DNA of 64,000 nt from contig CAIIXF020000012.1 of assembly GCA_903813345.2 (NCBI GenBank), forward strand, positions 15,864,020-15,928,019, written 5' to 3'. This DNA is from Owenia fusiformis. Lineage: Eukaryota > Annelida > Polychaeta > Sabellida > Oweniidae. The notes beneath the pieces were generated by a model. The model worked only from the letters and a program-made list of their open reading frames with translations. It searched no databases and was not told the DNA's origin. Below are positions 24,331 through 35,470 of this stretch, in pieces (positions within the stretch are counted from its first letter, which is position 1; each line of letters opens with the position of its first letter). A program made the translations under genes and the position numbers.

Positions 24331-24725
24331 ATGGCCTAGTCACATAGCCCGGCCGATGTCCGGCATCGGTAGAGCTCTGTCCCACATCGGCCGGAGCTCG
24401 GCCGCTGTCCGTTAAAAAACCTCGTCCTCTGGTTGTCTCAGATGCACGGGACACCGGCCGATACTCGGCCGTGCACCGGCCGACGTGTCTTCCGATGTGG
24501 TTACGATGGGGCTGCGATGACATGATGAGGGAGCTCGGTAAGAGCCCGGTGAAATTTAACTCCGAAGTTAAAATTTCACCGAGCTACCAACGATGCGGTT
24601 TCAAGCAACAAACGCAACGGATGTCCGGCCGGTGTCCGGCCGGTGTTCGGCTGAGTTCAGTGAAAATTGCATCGCTGGCTCATCGTAACCTCATCGGCCG
24701 GGCTACATGTATGTGACTAGGCCAT
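24331..24725. mobile_element. GC-rich MITE (ATGGCCTAGTCACATA ends)
   Basis: Both ends carry ATGGCCTAGTCACATA, then GCCCGGCCGATG, as inverted repeats; the right arm has an extra CATGTA. The interior is far richer in G+C than its surroundings and is full of CCGGCCG and GGCCGATG motifs. It contains a hairpin at about 24548-24580 (GGTGAAATTTAACT against AGTTAAAATTTCACC). Length is 395 bp and there is no plausible coding frame. Confidence 0.7.
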
Positions 24726-26345
24726 TAGAGATCTTTCTAGTACAATAAGTCACTGTATGAATTTACTCTTCACTCAATTTCCCATTGCACTTTCCTTTTC
24801 AATATGAAGTCCAGGGACATTTTAAAGGGTATCTTTTGAAAGAGCAAATGGTACAAATATACTCATTGCTAGTTCAAATACTTTCACATATACGTATGAC
24901 ATTTTGGGAATTTCACGAAAATAAATGCTACGACGACCATACGTTTTAAAAATAGTATATTGTCCCTTTAACCTGGTACATCAAGTTGCCAATTGGATAT
25001 TTCTACGCTGATGCATCCTGATAGATAGCTTACTGTATAAGTGGTATTTAATCCGAGTGGTTAATTTTCCGAATGGTCAAATTTCATCACTTTCCTAATT
25101 TTAATTTTCCTAATGACAAGAAACCTCCCATTGGATAACATTATAAAGACACTATTTCCGACATTTAATTTTCCGAACCTGGCAAAAATTAGGAAATAGG
25201 CAAATTAAATGATTAGGCAAAATTACCACTTATACAGTATTATGGAGCTGGATCATTCTGGTTTCCTTGGCACGCAGGGTTAGGAAAAAATATATAACTA
25301 GTTGACATAACAACTCTTTGTTGGCAAATTATAATGACAATAATCTTTATATGATATTACATAATCTTACACAATAGATTACATAACCTTTCCAAGAGAG
25401 TCTCAGAGTATATTAGGTGCTCGGGATTTGCTGAAAACGGCGACTACTAGTATGACTTTAACTACGCAGCAACTGATGGACCACATGGATACGATGTCTC
25501 TGCATTACAACCGGACTCTACAATTCACAATAAATCACTACATAATGATCCGACCCTGTTAATAGACCCCAGGACAAAATTAATGTGAAGATCTAGACTT
25601 GGCATTGACTTAATAAATGTGATCAATTGCCTTAAACTATTACGATGACATTGATTTCCCTTTCAAGTATATGGAAGAGATCTCATTTTTATGTTGTTAT
25701 TTTATACTTGTATTTTGAAATTTTGACATACATGTTTATTTTTTGACTATGTACAGTATAACTTGTCAATTTAAATGATAAATAAATACAAAACTTAACG
25801 ACTCACGTTGATAAAGCCATAATTGCCCTTGGGTTCATTCAGTGTTAAATCAACCTTGATTCAGGCTTGAATCAATGCTGATTCAACTCAGGGTCAATTT
25901 AAGCTTGATATCATCAAGCTTGATATCAAGTTTAAATTAACCCCGATTTGCCACCAACCTTGAAAAATGTTTGCTGTGTATATAATGATATATTTTAATT
26001 GACTATTAATATATTTTTACTCAGGGTGGTACCAACCAACTGCTATGTAAGGTACGTATATATTGATAAGACATACGTGTTGTTGACGATGTGATCGCTT
26101 TGAACAATCATAAATATTGTATATTATATTGGATACTTAAACCATGAACCAACTAACTCATTACTCAACAGGAAATGACAAAACAGGAAGTGACAAAAAT
26201 ACTGGATTTTTGGAGTTTTTTGAAACAAGATAAAAGTCCTGTGTTGACCCCGGGGTTGACCCCCAATGTAAAATTGTGAGCATATAGCTCTGCCTTGAAC
26301 AGTAAATAACATCTGAGCATGTTTATGTAATAATTTTATGATTTC
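24726..26345. other. Gene-free sequence with a short palindromic cluster
   Basis: No gene seen. Around 25855-25985 the sequence is built of related inverted motifs (TCAACCTTGATTCA, AAGCTTGATATCATCAAGCTT), possibly a small fold-back element. Confidence 0.35.
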
Positions 26346-26349
26346 TTGA

Positions 26350-27150
26350 CAGAAATTCGGTATTGAGTAAGGATTTTAAAAATTGAGGGCATCTTTGAAA
26401 ACTTTCTTGAGGGTTTGAAGATCAGTTAGATTTTGCAAGTCAGGTAGTGGTTCATTCCAGCTGCGTATGGGACCAGGAACAGCAGAGTTTCTGAACTTTT
26501 CAGTACGACGAGCTGTTTGTTTCTTAATTCCCTTGTGGATTGGTTTTTATACTTATCAAAAATATCATATATGTATTCTAGAGTATTGCCTTCTGCAGTG
26601 TTAAACATAAATCCATCGATTCTCATTTGTCTTCTGGTCTCAGGCAGTATTTGTTCAATGAAAATAACAATAGCAGCAAAGTGCCGCCTGGTAATATGGA
26701 GTAGTTTTCTGGATGATCTATGAAAAAGAAGCATGCCATAATCAAAGTGAGGAGGTATTTACCAATTAAAAATTGTCTCCAAATACTTGGAATTGAACTT
26801 TTGCCTTAGTTTTTTGAGTGCAATGGAAAATCATCTCAGGCCTTTTTCTGCTGTTTCCATTCTTTTGACCAATTTTCAGTTGTATTCAAATGTATGCATT
26901 TTTCAGTCGTATTTAGAAATATAGGATCAAAATATAAGTAAAAAGAGGCCACATCAGCACATGTCACGCATTGTGTATCAATGAATTTATCTGGAAGGAA
27001 GGTCATTTATATACATGTATAGTATAAATAAGAGGGGTCCTAAAATGGACCCCATAGGAACACCACAATTTAGAAAGTTTGTTTATGAGCGAGATGTTAA
27101 AGCATCCGGAAGGCTGACATAAAACTTTCTATTTATTAGTAAGGTAAAGG
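26350..27150 (-). pseudogene. Decayed LINE reverse transcriptase fragment
   Basis: Minus-strand translation, with frame changes, gives the conserved order of a CR1/jockey-type reverse transcriptase. It starts near 27130 with NRKFYVSLPDALTS, then GVPMGSILGPLLFILY and INDLP (motif of the palm domain). A degraded ADD region (CADVASFY) follows. Then comes the thumb KLRQKFNSKYLETIF, PHFDYGMLLFHRSSRK and the C-terminal VPGPIRSWNEPLPDLQNL before a stop near 26383. Several stops and frameshifts interrupt it, so it is dead. It differs in its C-terminus from the LINEs at 15.9 and 17.5 kb. Confidence 0.7.
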
Positions 27151-28264
27151 GACGGAGATCTCCCAAAGTTCAGCCTTCGTATTCGATCACGTGGTACCCA
27201 TGTGCTAGATCCATATAAGGCTTACATGACCATATATTAATCCAACTGACCATTGTCCGCCATTTTGAATATCATGTGACAGATCCATATAAGGCTTGTA
27301 TGACCATATAGGATGGCAAAGGGGAATCCCCGAATACGAAAGAATATGATAGTATTATGGGAGCTACTCACTTCTTCTGAGTAAGGTAAGAAAGAACGAG
27401 TATGCGTATGTTGGGATATAATGTAGGACATAACATGCAAACTGTGTTAGTTATAACATATGGCTGTCTCATTGTCTAAGCTACAATCGAAGGTTCTTAT
27501 TTTTGGCATTATTTACCAATGTTTTCTTTCAGCTTGTTCACCGTTGTCATTCAAAATGGAAATGTTTTATTTCGTTTTCAGAACTTATACTTTACCATGA
27601 ACTTGCAACTTTTGTCACGTTTAGTTCAGTAGAAATGATTTATTTACGGCCATTTGTATGACATAATGTACATTTAATGTACAAGTATTATAATAGATTG
27701 CACTAATTTTTGCTTACGGGGAAAAAGGAACAACAAATAAATTGAAGTAGATGTGCATTATGTATACCAATGTGACGGTGGGAAGCTCACAAAGTAAGGT
27801 TATGTAGTGAGCATATAGTTGGTTAGTTAGTAAGTGAATTAAAATAGTTCATTAAAGTCACACACATATCATACATTCAATTAATATCATAAAATACAAT
27901 TCACCAAATATGTCCAGCCGTTGCCGACTTACATGTATGAGTGACTTTTGCGTCTTCTACGCCACATTTTAAGAATAAATATGCTTAAAATAAAACTGTT
28001 AGAAGTCATTATTTACAATATTGAGGTAAAGTATTAAACTTCAAAAATTCTTTATCTATTGATAACATTATATAATTTAGCCCAATTCACAGGGGAAGAA
28101 GGACCTGGGCCGGGGATATAAGCATGAGAGATTTGGGAAAGAATGAGGGGGAGGATGCAAAGGGGATGTCAAACCAAATTACGACTTCATTCCTGATCGC
28201 ATCAATTTTTATTTTGCAGCTTTGAAACTGTGAAGACTCCGATGGAAAACTCGACAAAATTAGA
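27151..28264. other. Gene-free sequence
   Basis: No gene seen. A direct repeat AGATCCATATAAGGCTT occurs twice (about 27208 and 27283). The last few hundred bases are the 3' flank of the SGNH-type locus that ends at 28265. Confidence 0.3.
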
Positions 28265-30582
28265 TTATTTTAGGATATAGTTTCCTATAATGTCGACCAT
28301 TGCTTCATTTAGCCCCATTGTATAATGCGTACCATCCGAACTAATAAGATTCTTTACCAACTCAGTTGGATCAAGAAAAGAAATGTTTCTATCTTGAGTA
28401 AATGTACGAAAGAACTTGATAAACGTGATCGTCCTTTTCAAAGTTTGCTTCTTATACGACGGGGATTTTTGTAATCCTGGGATAAATGGTGCCATGTAAA
28501 GTAGGTCGGTTTCACCTAGGGATTGGATCACGTCGAAAAGTTGTTTAAGGTAGATATATATAGTTCGTATATTAAGGTTGTCATGAAGCCCGACGTCTGT
28601 CAACACAAGAATACGCCCCGGATGTTCCATCTTCAATGTTCGCAAATCGTCGAACTCCCTAATTGGTTGATCTTGATTGAAAACATGTTTAATTAATCAC
28701 TTGAAGGCCCAACATGTTAAATATCGTTGATTTTTAAGAAATGGCTAAAATCATTTTCACTTTTCCGTCAATCAAATCTAGAATAAGCAACTAAAGAACT
28801 AATTGCAATATTATAAAATAAAGGGTGACACAAAAAATGTCACCCACTAATTTTGCAATAACTCGATAATTAAGAAATCTACGTGATTTCCAGTGAGTAG
28901 AGTATTCAACGAAGCAAATATTGGTGTAGTTGGATAGCATCAACAAAATTTCAGATTTTGATATATCACTCTTTCCATCCAGGCATGCTCCCGGTGAAAT
29001 CATCAAGAATGTTTAAAAATACAATTTCCTGAAATTGAGATTTCTGTCTTAGCCATTATTTGAGTCATTTCTGGATTGCTTTCACATATATTATCAATAA
29101 TGTGTCATGTCTATCCATTTTTCTTAAATAATTTTGTCTTTGATGAACTAACTCATTGGGTATTTAATAAAGACAGTTTTGGATGATTGTCGGAGCATTC
29201 CTCCACGGAAAATGATATATCTCTTAATTTCCAAGTTGTTGGTCCTATTCTTTGCAAGCATAGCAATATTTTCTCCATTGAACACCAAACCACAATCCAT
29301 ATATGCAAACGTTTTGCAGGTATAATCTGGGTGTATTAATCCATACAGTGGAACATGGAACTGCGGTCCTTTGATTGCTTGTTTTTAGATTTGATTGACG
29401 CAGAGAAAAGGTGAGATGGACTTATCTGATTTCAATGTGATTTTAGTGAACAACCTACATTCTAGTATACTGTATATCTTATGATAGAAGAATTTGATTC
29501 CGTCGCAGATGTTCACGAAGCTCCTTTCCCAACATTTGTTGGACCCCCACGTGTTCGTATTGGGCTGACACTTCTGGATTAATTCTGAAATGAAGAAATC
29601 ATCCGTAAATCATCCGATTAATTTGCTTTTATGTAAAATCAACCTTCTCAAAAATACAGCTAGAATGTGGATGAACCACAGTTGCTCAAATATATATCCA
29701 ACTATTATTTCCTGACACCAACCTCCAAAGGCCGAACACCATCCACAAAAAGTTGGTGACCTAGATACATTGTAATGATGACTATACAGGTGCGCATATT
29801 TGGACAGCTTTATGAAAGTTTACACATGACGATATGTGTAAACATATTAAAATCAAATTTATCCAATAGCCAAGCTATTGGGTCATTTATATACCCTGGG
29901 AGGAATCGTTATTCAGTAAATGTACCACTGGTCCCTTGTAAACGCGCCTCCAGAAACGAACCGTTATTTGTCGAATCAAAGAATCGCCGATCGTAATAAT
30001 TGATGACACATTTAAATTCCTAAGCCCGGTGCATATATCATCACGTGATACATTATTGCGTATGTTAATACCATATGGAGTCCACTCATGAAATTCGTGA
30101 TAAATCCGTGACCGTTCGTCAAAACATGTTGGACATTCACAGTCTTCCAAGGAAATATCTCGACATCGACTTTCTTTGCAACAGGCATTTTTGTCTTCCG
30201 GATTACACACCGATCTTTAGCCTTGATAAGCATGTCCACATGTCGTGTCGTTGCTGTATTCTATTTTCTTTCTCATTCTCCATCGTTTTAGCTTTGAGGT
30301 CACCATATCCTTTTCTATTTCTGCCACGTTTTTAGGCTTCCAATAGCCCTGGGTAAGGGCAGATAACAACGTTTGATTATACATTATATGATGCTTATTT
30401 CCTTCGTCATTCCTTTGTCGTGTTGATGGTCTTTTGTTATCCATCAAGTTAACCTGTTCATAAACGACCTGTTTTATTTTGCTGTAGCGTGTATTTATGA
30501 AGTATATGCTAGTAATCATAACATAAATAATCAAAATACCGAACAGTGCTTTGATCTGTCGATACAAGTTGACTGTGGTCAT
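28265..30582 (-). pseudogene. SGNH/GDSL-type membrane esterase or acyltransferase, copy 1, with one premature stop
   Basis: Three minus-strand exons, 30582-29895, 29584-29459 and 28671-28265, mirror the intact copy at 59153-60891, with the same phase-1 junctions and good splice sites (donors GTATAT and GTAGGT, acceptors TTTCAG and TCAAG). The joined frame is 407 codons including the final stop and is open except for TAA at codon 122, where the other copy has a tyrosine. Features are an N-terminal membrane helix (about 10-31), TQGYW, a Cys-rich stretch (CCKESRCRD, CECPTC), the catalytic-type GDSLIRQ in exon 1 and SSDGTHY near the C-terminus. The GDS serine and DxxH pair define SGNH hydrolases and related O-acyl enzymes; a Golgi type II enzyme acting on glycans is inference. 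The single lesion suggests a recent pseudogene, a polymorphism or a sequencing error. Confidence 0.75.
30217..30219 (-). other. In-frame premature TAA in SGNH copy 1
   Basis: The minus strand reads GGC TAA AGA TCG GTG TGT. The paralogue reads GGC TAC AGA TCG GTG TGT at the same place. One base change converts Tyr to stop without disturbing the frame on either side. Confidence 0.9.
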
Positions 30583-31433
30583 GTTAATTGTTTCATACAG
30601 CGTCTTTACTTTATTACGTCAATGTGTTGTCTTGCTTTAGGGACAAAGAGCGTATAACGTTTGGAGCAATATCTTTTCAAAAATGCAATTCTTATTTTAT
30701 TCTCTAAAGAGGAATGTAGATCAGCATAAAATGTATTGAGATTTAAGAAGCAGAAATATCAATATTCATTAGAAAATTAGGAAGCCCTCTTTTTCAATAT
30801 TTTGGCGTCATCCCTTGCCAGCCAATAGTCTTGAGAACATCCCTATAGATTGTCTATATGATTACAATATGGGAGAATTTTCCACGCCTGGTACACTTAA
30901 ATGACCTCTTTCTATTCAATGTAGTTGAATCTCAAATCGTATGGGTTCATCGGCAGAACGGGAGGATATTTTCGTTTTCTATTAAGAAAGATCGCACCTC
31001 TGGCTTTTCAAGAAGGCATAACAACATCCGATCAGGTGCTGGTGAGTCCGAATGTACCAATAACTGGAGGAATTTTGACGGTTCTAATAATTTGAATAAC
31101 ATGCAAAATTTGCCATTTGTCTCGGTTCATGTCTTATGGATGTTGGACCTCTACTCGACAAGGAATTTTCAATATGGCCGTTTGATTCAAACTGTCTGCA
31201 ATTTTCAAAGGTTAATGCTACTTTAGGAGTTTTTTTTAAATCCGATTTCAATTTATTATCTGGTACAGATTTCTTTGATGGACCTAGGGAGTTCATACCA
31301 TATTTGGCCTCTCTGTTTGATGGATTTTAGCCCTTATGCGGAGTTAAAATTATAAGATGTAAGATCAAGAATATGTTTCTTGTATCAGTTCTATGGATTT
31401 CGCTATTGGCAATAATCATTATACCCATTAATC
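30583..31433. other. 5' flank of SGNH copy 1, with a possible decayed gene
   Basis: Beyond the 5' flank, 30858-31330 is unusually open on the plus strand in two overlapping frames (122 and 64 codons). Its composition is protein-like (FDSNCLQFSKVNATLGVFF, FDGPREFIPYLASLFDGF), suggesting a frameshifted remnant. I do not recognise it. It ends about 100 bases before the Penelope-like insertion. Confidence 0.25.
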
Positions 31434-31522
31434 ATTTTGGTCTTTTATTATTGAATATATTCATCTGGATAGTATTTAGTATCATAACTTATTGATATGC
31501 TTGACTTATCCATTTTTGAAAC

Positions 31523-31568
31523 TTACTTGCAACGTTTCGATAGGCTACGTCTATCTTCATCAGGCACT
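31523..31568 (-). ncRNA. Hammerhead ribozyme-like core of the Penelope-like element
   Basis: On the minus strand CTGATGA (31563-31557), a short self-complementary helix II (GATAGACGTAGCCTATC) and GAAA (31538-31535) are followed by CGTTGCAAGTAAG, giving a very short helix III and a GTA cleavage triplet. Penelope-like elements are known to carry hammerhead motifs with minimal helix III. I could not confirm a good helix I from the flanks. Confidence 0.55.
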
Positions 31569-31574
31569 TTATGG

Positions 31575-33390
31575 CTACTGGTTGTTAGTTCGCCGCGCCA
31601 CCGCTCCAAGGGCGTGTGACGGCTGGGGATTAAGGATGTTAGCTGGTTTGGATATTAACACCTTATCCCAAAGTGGGCTGAGTTCATGGTTGCCCTTGTC
31701 TCTGTTGATGTTGGAGTTATGTGTTCTAATATATATTGCCTCTTTGATTAAACGTTTGTTTCTATTTACTTCACTGTCTAAAATTGTATAGTCCTTGAAA
31801 TTTATTACACAATTGTTTCTGACTGCATGATCCGTAATTGCCGATTTATGCATTAAGTCTAATGATTGCTTTCTTTGATTACGGGTATAGTGTGTATTGC
31901 TCATTGAGTCCACTTCTTTCTTATGTTCACTTATTCTAACTGAGACCTTCCTAACTGTTTCTCCTATATATTCTTTTTTACAATTGCATGGTACACTATA
32001 TATAACATTGGACTTATTCTCTTTCTCTTGTTTATCCTTCGGGTGGCACAGAATCTGCTTAATCGTAGTGTGTGGTTTTGTGGCGCTATCTATCTTGTAT
32101 TTCTTATAAACTCTCCTTAACTTTTCTGTGACTCCTTGAACATAAGGTATTGTGGTGAATCCTACACTATGTTTCTCCTCTTTGGGTCTCTTGGGACCTT
32201 TAAGTTCGTTATCTACCTTCTGGATTACTGAAGTGGGGTATCCACAATTATCTAACGCTTTGACAATGTGGTCATATTCTGTTTTCTTGTCTTGTTCCTG
32301 TGTGACTAAACCGTCCTTCCTATTCAATAACGTCCGAACCACCGCCTTCTTGTGAATCAACGGGTGGTGTGAATCGAATCTCAGGTAGTGATCTGTATGA
32401 GATTTCTTTCTAAAGACTGTCACTTTGAGCTTGTTACCTTCTATCCTAGTTAGTCTAGTGTCTAAGAACGCTATGCTACCATCTTGCTCTTGTTCTACTG
32501 TGAACTTAATGTTACCTGTCTTGTCAATGCTATTCAAGTGTTGTGTCAAAATGTCTACCTTGTCTTTCTTGACCACTTCTAATATGCCGTCCACGTATCT
32601 GAGCCATGTAGTGGGTTTCCATTCTGGAGGTGCTGTATCCATTGCTGACTTCTCTAACCGTTCCATATAGAGATTGACAATCATTGGGGATACCGGTGAT
32701 CCCATCGCAGTTCCGAAAGTCTGTTCATACAAATCGCTTCTAAACACGAAATACGTTGTGGACACTACATATTTGAGTAAGTCTATTATATCCAAAAGGA
32801 GATAACTTAGTCCTGTTCTTAAATGACTTATCTGCTACTAAGAATTTCTGTATAATGTCCATAGTTTCAGGTATGGGCGTATTCGTGAATAACGAAACGA
32901 CATCATGAGATATGAGCATCTCACCCTCTGAGACTGTGACATCACGCATGACTTCCGCTAGGTGTGAAGAATTCTTAATAAAGTAATCATTCTTACCAAC
33001 CATAGGAGCAAGAATATCAGCGAGTTTACGTGAAACTTTATAACCTATAGAACCTGTGTAGTCTACAATCGGCCTTAACGGGTTGCCTTCCTTGTGTATT
33101 TTGGGTGTACAGTACAAGCGGGGTGTGTCTTCTGACGTGGGGTAGAGACTGTGATATTCTTTGTACGATAACTTCCCTTGATTCTTCAAACTTTTGAGTT
33201 TATCAATAAGAGTCCGCTTATGCTTAGCTGTGGGGTCCTTACTCAATTTTTTATATGTCTTTTCATCACTTAACATGGACTTAATCTTATCTTCATATTC
33301 TTGTTTATCTACAACTACTACCGCTTTACCCTTATCTGCGGGAAGGATTTCTATGCTGCTTTCCTTCTTTAAGGATTTTATCGCTAACAA
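31575..33390 (-). pseudogene. Penelope-like reverse transcriptase plus GIY-YIG endonuclease, frameshifted
   Basis: Two minus frames make one protein. From 33390 to about 32790 it has the N-terminal palm (LPADKGKAVVVVDK, RLYCTPKIHKEGNPLRPIVD, HDVVSLFTNTPIP). From 32795 to 31575 it has FGTAMGSPVSPMIVNLYME, the catalytic loop WLRYVDG, the thumb, a linker, and the nuclease (NVIYSVPCNCKKEYIGET) with conserved downstream helices. The frames are separated by one extra base near 32789 (TTTTGGATAT on the minus strand, where TTTTGATAT would keep the frame). The catalytic loop is YVDG instead of the usual YVDD. The first 13 or so residues of the upstream frame come from the inverted arm. The element would have copied itself by target-primed reverse transcription; it cannot now. 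Confidence 0.85.
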
Positions 33391-33810
33391 GCAATACACA
33401 CTATACCCGTAATCAAAGAAAGCAATCATTAGACTTAATGCATAAATCGGCGATAACGGATCATGCAGTCAGAAACAATTGTGTAATAAATTTCAAGGAC
33501 TATACAATTTTAGACGGTGAGGTAGATAGAAACAAACGTTTAATCAAAGAGGCAATATATATTAGAACACATAACTCCAACATCAACAGAGACAAGGGCA
33601 ACCATGAACTCAGCCCACTTTGGGATAAGGTGTTAATATCCAAACCAGCTAACATCCTTAATCCCCAGCCGTCACACGCCCTTGGAGCGGTGGCGCGGCG
33701 AACTAACAACCAGTAGCCATAAAGTGCCTGATGAAGATAGACGTAGCCTATCGAATCGTTGCAAGTAAGTTTCAAAAATGGATAAGTCAAGCATATCAAT
33801 AAGTTATGAT
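33391..33810 (+). repeat. Inverted duplicate of the Penelope-like 3' end
   Basis: Exact indel-free inverted counterpart of 31481-31900, differing at only a few bases. It encodes on the plus strand the last 92 residues of the endonuclease part (33438-33716) and a second hammerhead core at 33728-33756. There GAAA has become GAAT, which should disable it. Confidence 0.9.
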
Positions 33811-34174
33811 TTTGGTCTTTTGTTACAATTAAATACGAACAAAGCGAGCATTAAATTTATAAACTTGGAAGACATTAAGAAATCTATATTTCTTGAAAGG
33901 GGGTACTGAGAGTGAAGCTTTTGCCTATGTGATATTAATCTATTATTCTTAAACTGTACCACATTTTTATTTTCAATTCATTTCATTCAGATTCACTTCA
34001 TTCAGATGCAATTCACTTTTTATAAAAATAGTGGCCGTTTTAAATTGAGCGACAATAGAAAGCTTTCGATATAAAAGTTATTTGGAATACGAACACGCAA
34101 ACCTGTACTTGTACAATATAGCACTGGGGAGGAACTCAAATTACAACAAAAGATTCGGCAAGTATGTACATTTA

Positions 34175-34217
34175 CTGTCGTGTGTGTGTGTGTGTATGTG
34201 TGTGTGTGTATGTACGT
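34175..34217. repeat. (GT)n microsatellite
   Basis: GTGTGTGTGTGTGTGT interrupted by two TATG steps. Confidence 0.9.
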
Positions 34218-35443
34218 ATTTCTATCCTTATTACCCTTTATGAAAAGGATATACATGTACATGCAGTGTACAATGAAATTGATGCTGATATCACATTAAT
34301 GTTTAAATGAACATAGAATATCAATAATATATAACACACACTTTACACGTTAGTTGAGTGCTAACCATCTTCCCTGCAAGGTCGATGTTACCTTCTCATC
34401 CAATGAACCAAAGACGATTTATGTATCAGATGCTGGCACACTTATGCCGGAAGTTTGCAAGAAGTAACTCTTGGCAATATAGTATGTTAGAGTAACCTAG
34501 TAGGTGTAAGAAAATATAAGGTGGTGGGCTTTAAAGTGGTAAAAACAATTTTCACAGCCGAATTAGACTTCAATTCCTACGATTTCAGGGGGTACTATAA
34601 GATTCCTTCATAACATAAAGGATATATTTGCTATTGTTCTGCTTTCTACTGCACACATTACTAGTCCAGAGATTAATAATATCCTAAAGTTATAGGCTGA
34701 TATCTGTATTAGTCTCAGAAATATTGCAATAAATAGGAAAAAATATACAATTTTAGTCATTTTTAAGTTGCACCTATTTTATATTTGTAGCTTCCAGCAA
34801 AAGATGGCAGTTTAAATAGCTCAAAATTGTTTTCTAAAACTAGTTCAAGCTTTGTTTGATATTGTAATACACTATAATAATGATAATGGACTATTTATGA
34901 TTTTTAATGTGACTTTATAGTACCCTACCCCTGGAAAGTGGGCGTGGTCGATGTTATCATTTTGCAGCATACTGTTAAAACTTGTAGTCTGTTTCAATTT
35001 ACCAACTTTTTCTCGGATCACCCTTACCTTTTGACAAAATGATCTACTATATGACCAATAGCCACAAAAATAGCAGAACTGATCAACACTTAAACTGCCC
35101 CCTCTACCCCATATGTTTGTTTTGTATGGGGTCCGCCACAATGCAACAAGTCCATTTTCAGTGCTTACTATCACATGAAATATAAGTCCTAATGTTTCCA
35201 CAATACCTGGGCAATGAGATAGTGCCATTAATTTTTCCGGTCTGTCGTAATATAACCCTCGCAAGCTCGGGCTATATTGGTGACATACCTTAGGCATATA
35301 TTCAATGATAGGGACATAACTGCTAAATATTGCCCTTCGAATTGACATTATTGTACTACAGTATTTGTATCTGTTTTGCTTGATAATAAGTAGTTCATGT
35401 GAATGTATTTTTTGGTATCACTGTAATTGCTTTCTACTTTCAG
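34218..35443. other. 5' region upstream of the ATP-grasp gene
   Basis: No recognised gene. A 158-codon minus frame (34872-35348) is long for this composition but shows no motif. It includes a TATAGCCCGAGCTTGCGAGGG-like segment of the kind common in dispersed repeats, so I treat it as non-genic. The last 20 bases form a polypyrimidine tract ending in CAG at 35441-35443, a convincing splice acceptor. The ATP-grasp gene therefore has an intron in its 5' untranslated region, and its promoter lies upstream at an unknown place. Confidence 0.4.
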
Positions 35444-35470
35444 ATATTTTAGCAAGGCGCTGGTCGTACA

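Larger units (their letters stand above)
31447..33808 (-). mobile_element. Penelope-like retroelement, truncated and folded back
   Basis: A minus-strand retroelement with reverse transcriptase followed by a GIY-YIG endonuclease, the hallmark order of Penelope-like elements. It is flanked by a 13-bp target duplication, ATTTTGGTCTTTT, at 31434-31446 and 33809-33821. The 3' 420 bases (31481-31900) are repeated inverted, without indels, at 33391-33810. That inverted copy joins directly to the reverse transcriptase coding region, so the true 5' part is missing. A 34-base tail (31447-31480) lies outside the repeat at the 3' end, as known for this class. A hammerhead-type core lies in each arm. Coding defects show it is inactive. 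Confidence 0.85.

Noticed and set aside
26426-26734. 102-codon minus frame as a host gene
   Set aside because: Neighbouring frames complete a LINE reverse transcriptase (GVPMGSILGPLL upstream, VPGPIRSWNEPLP downstream), so it is a frameshifted retrotransposon piece.
30075-30335. Plus-strand frames across the SGNH exons
   Set aside because: They are antisense shadows of the minus-strand exons, repeated at 60378-60755 for the same reason.
34872-35348. 158-codon minus frame upstream of the ATP-grasp gene
   Set aside because: No motif, odd composition and repeat-like segments; it overlaps the probable 5' region of the plus-strand gene.
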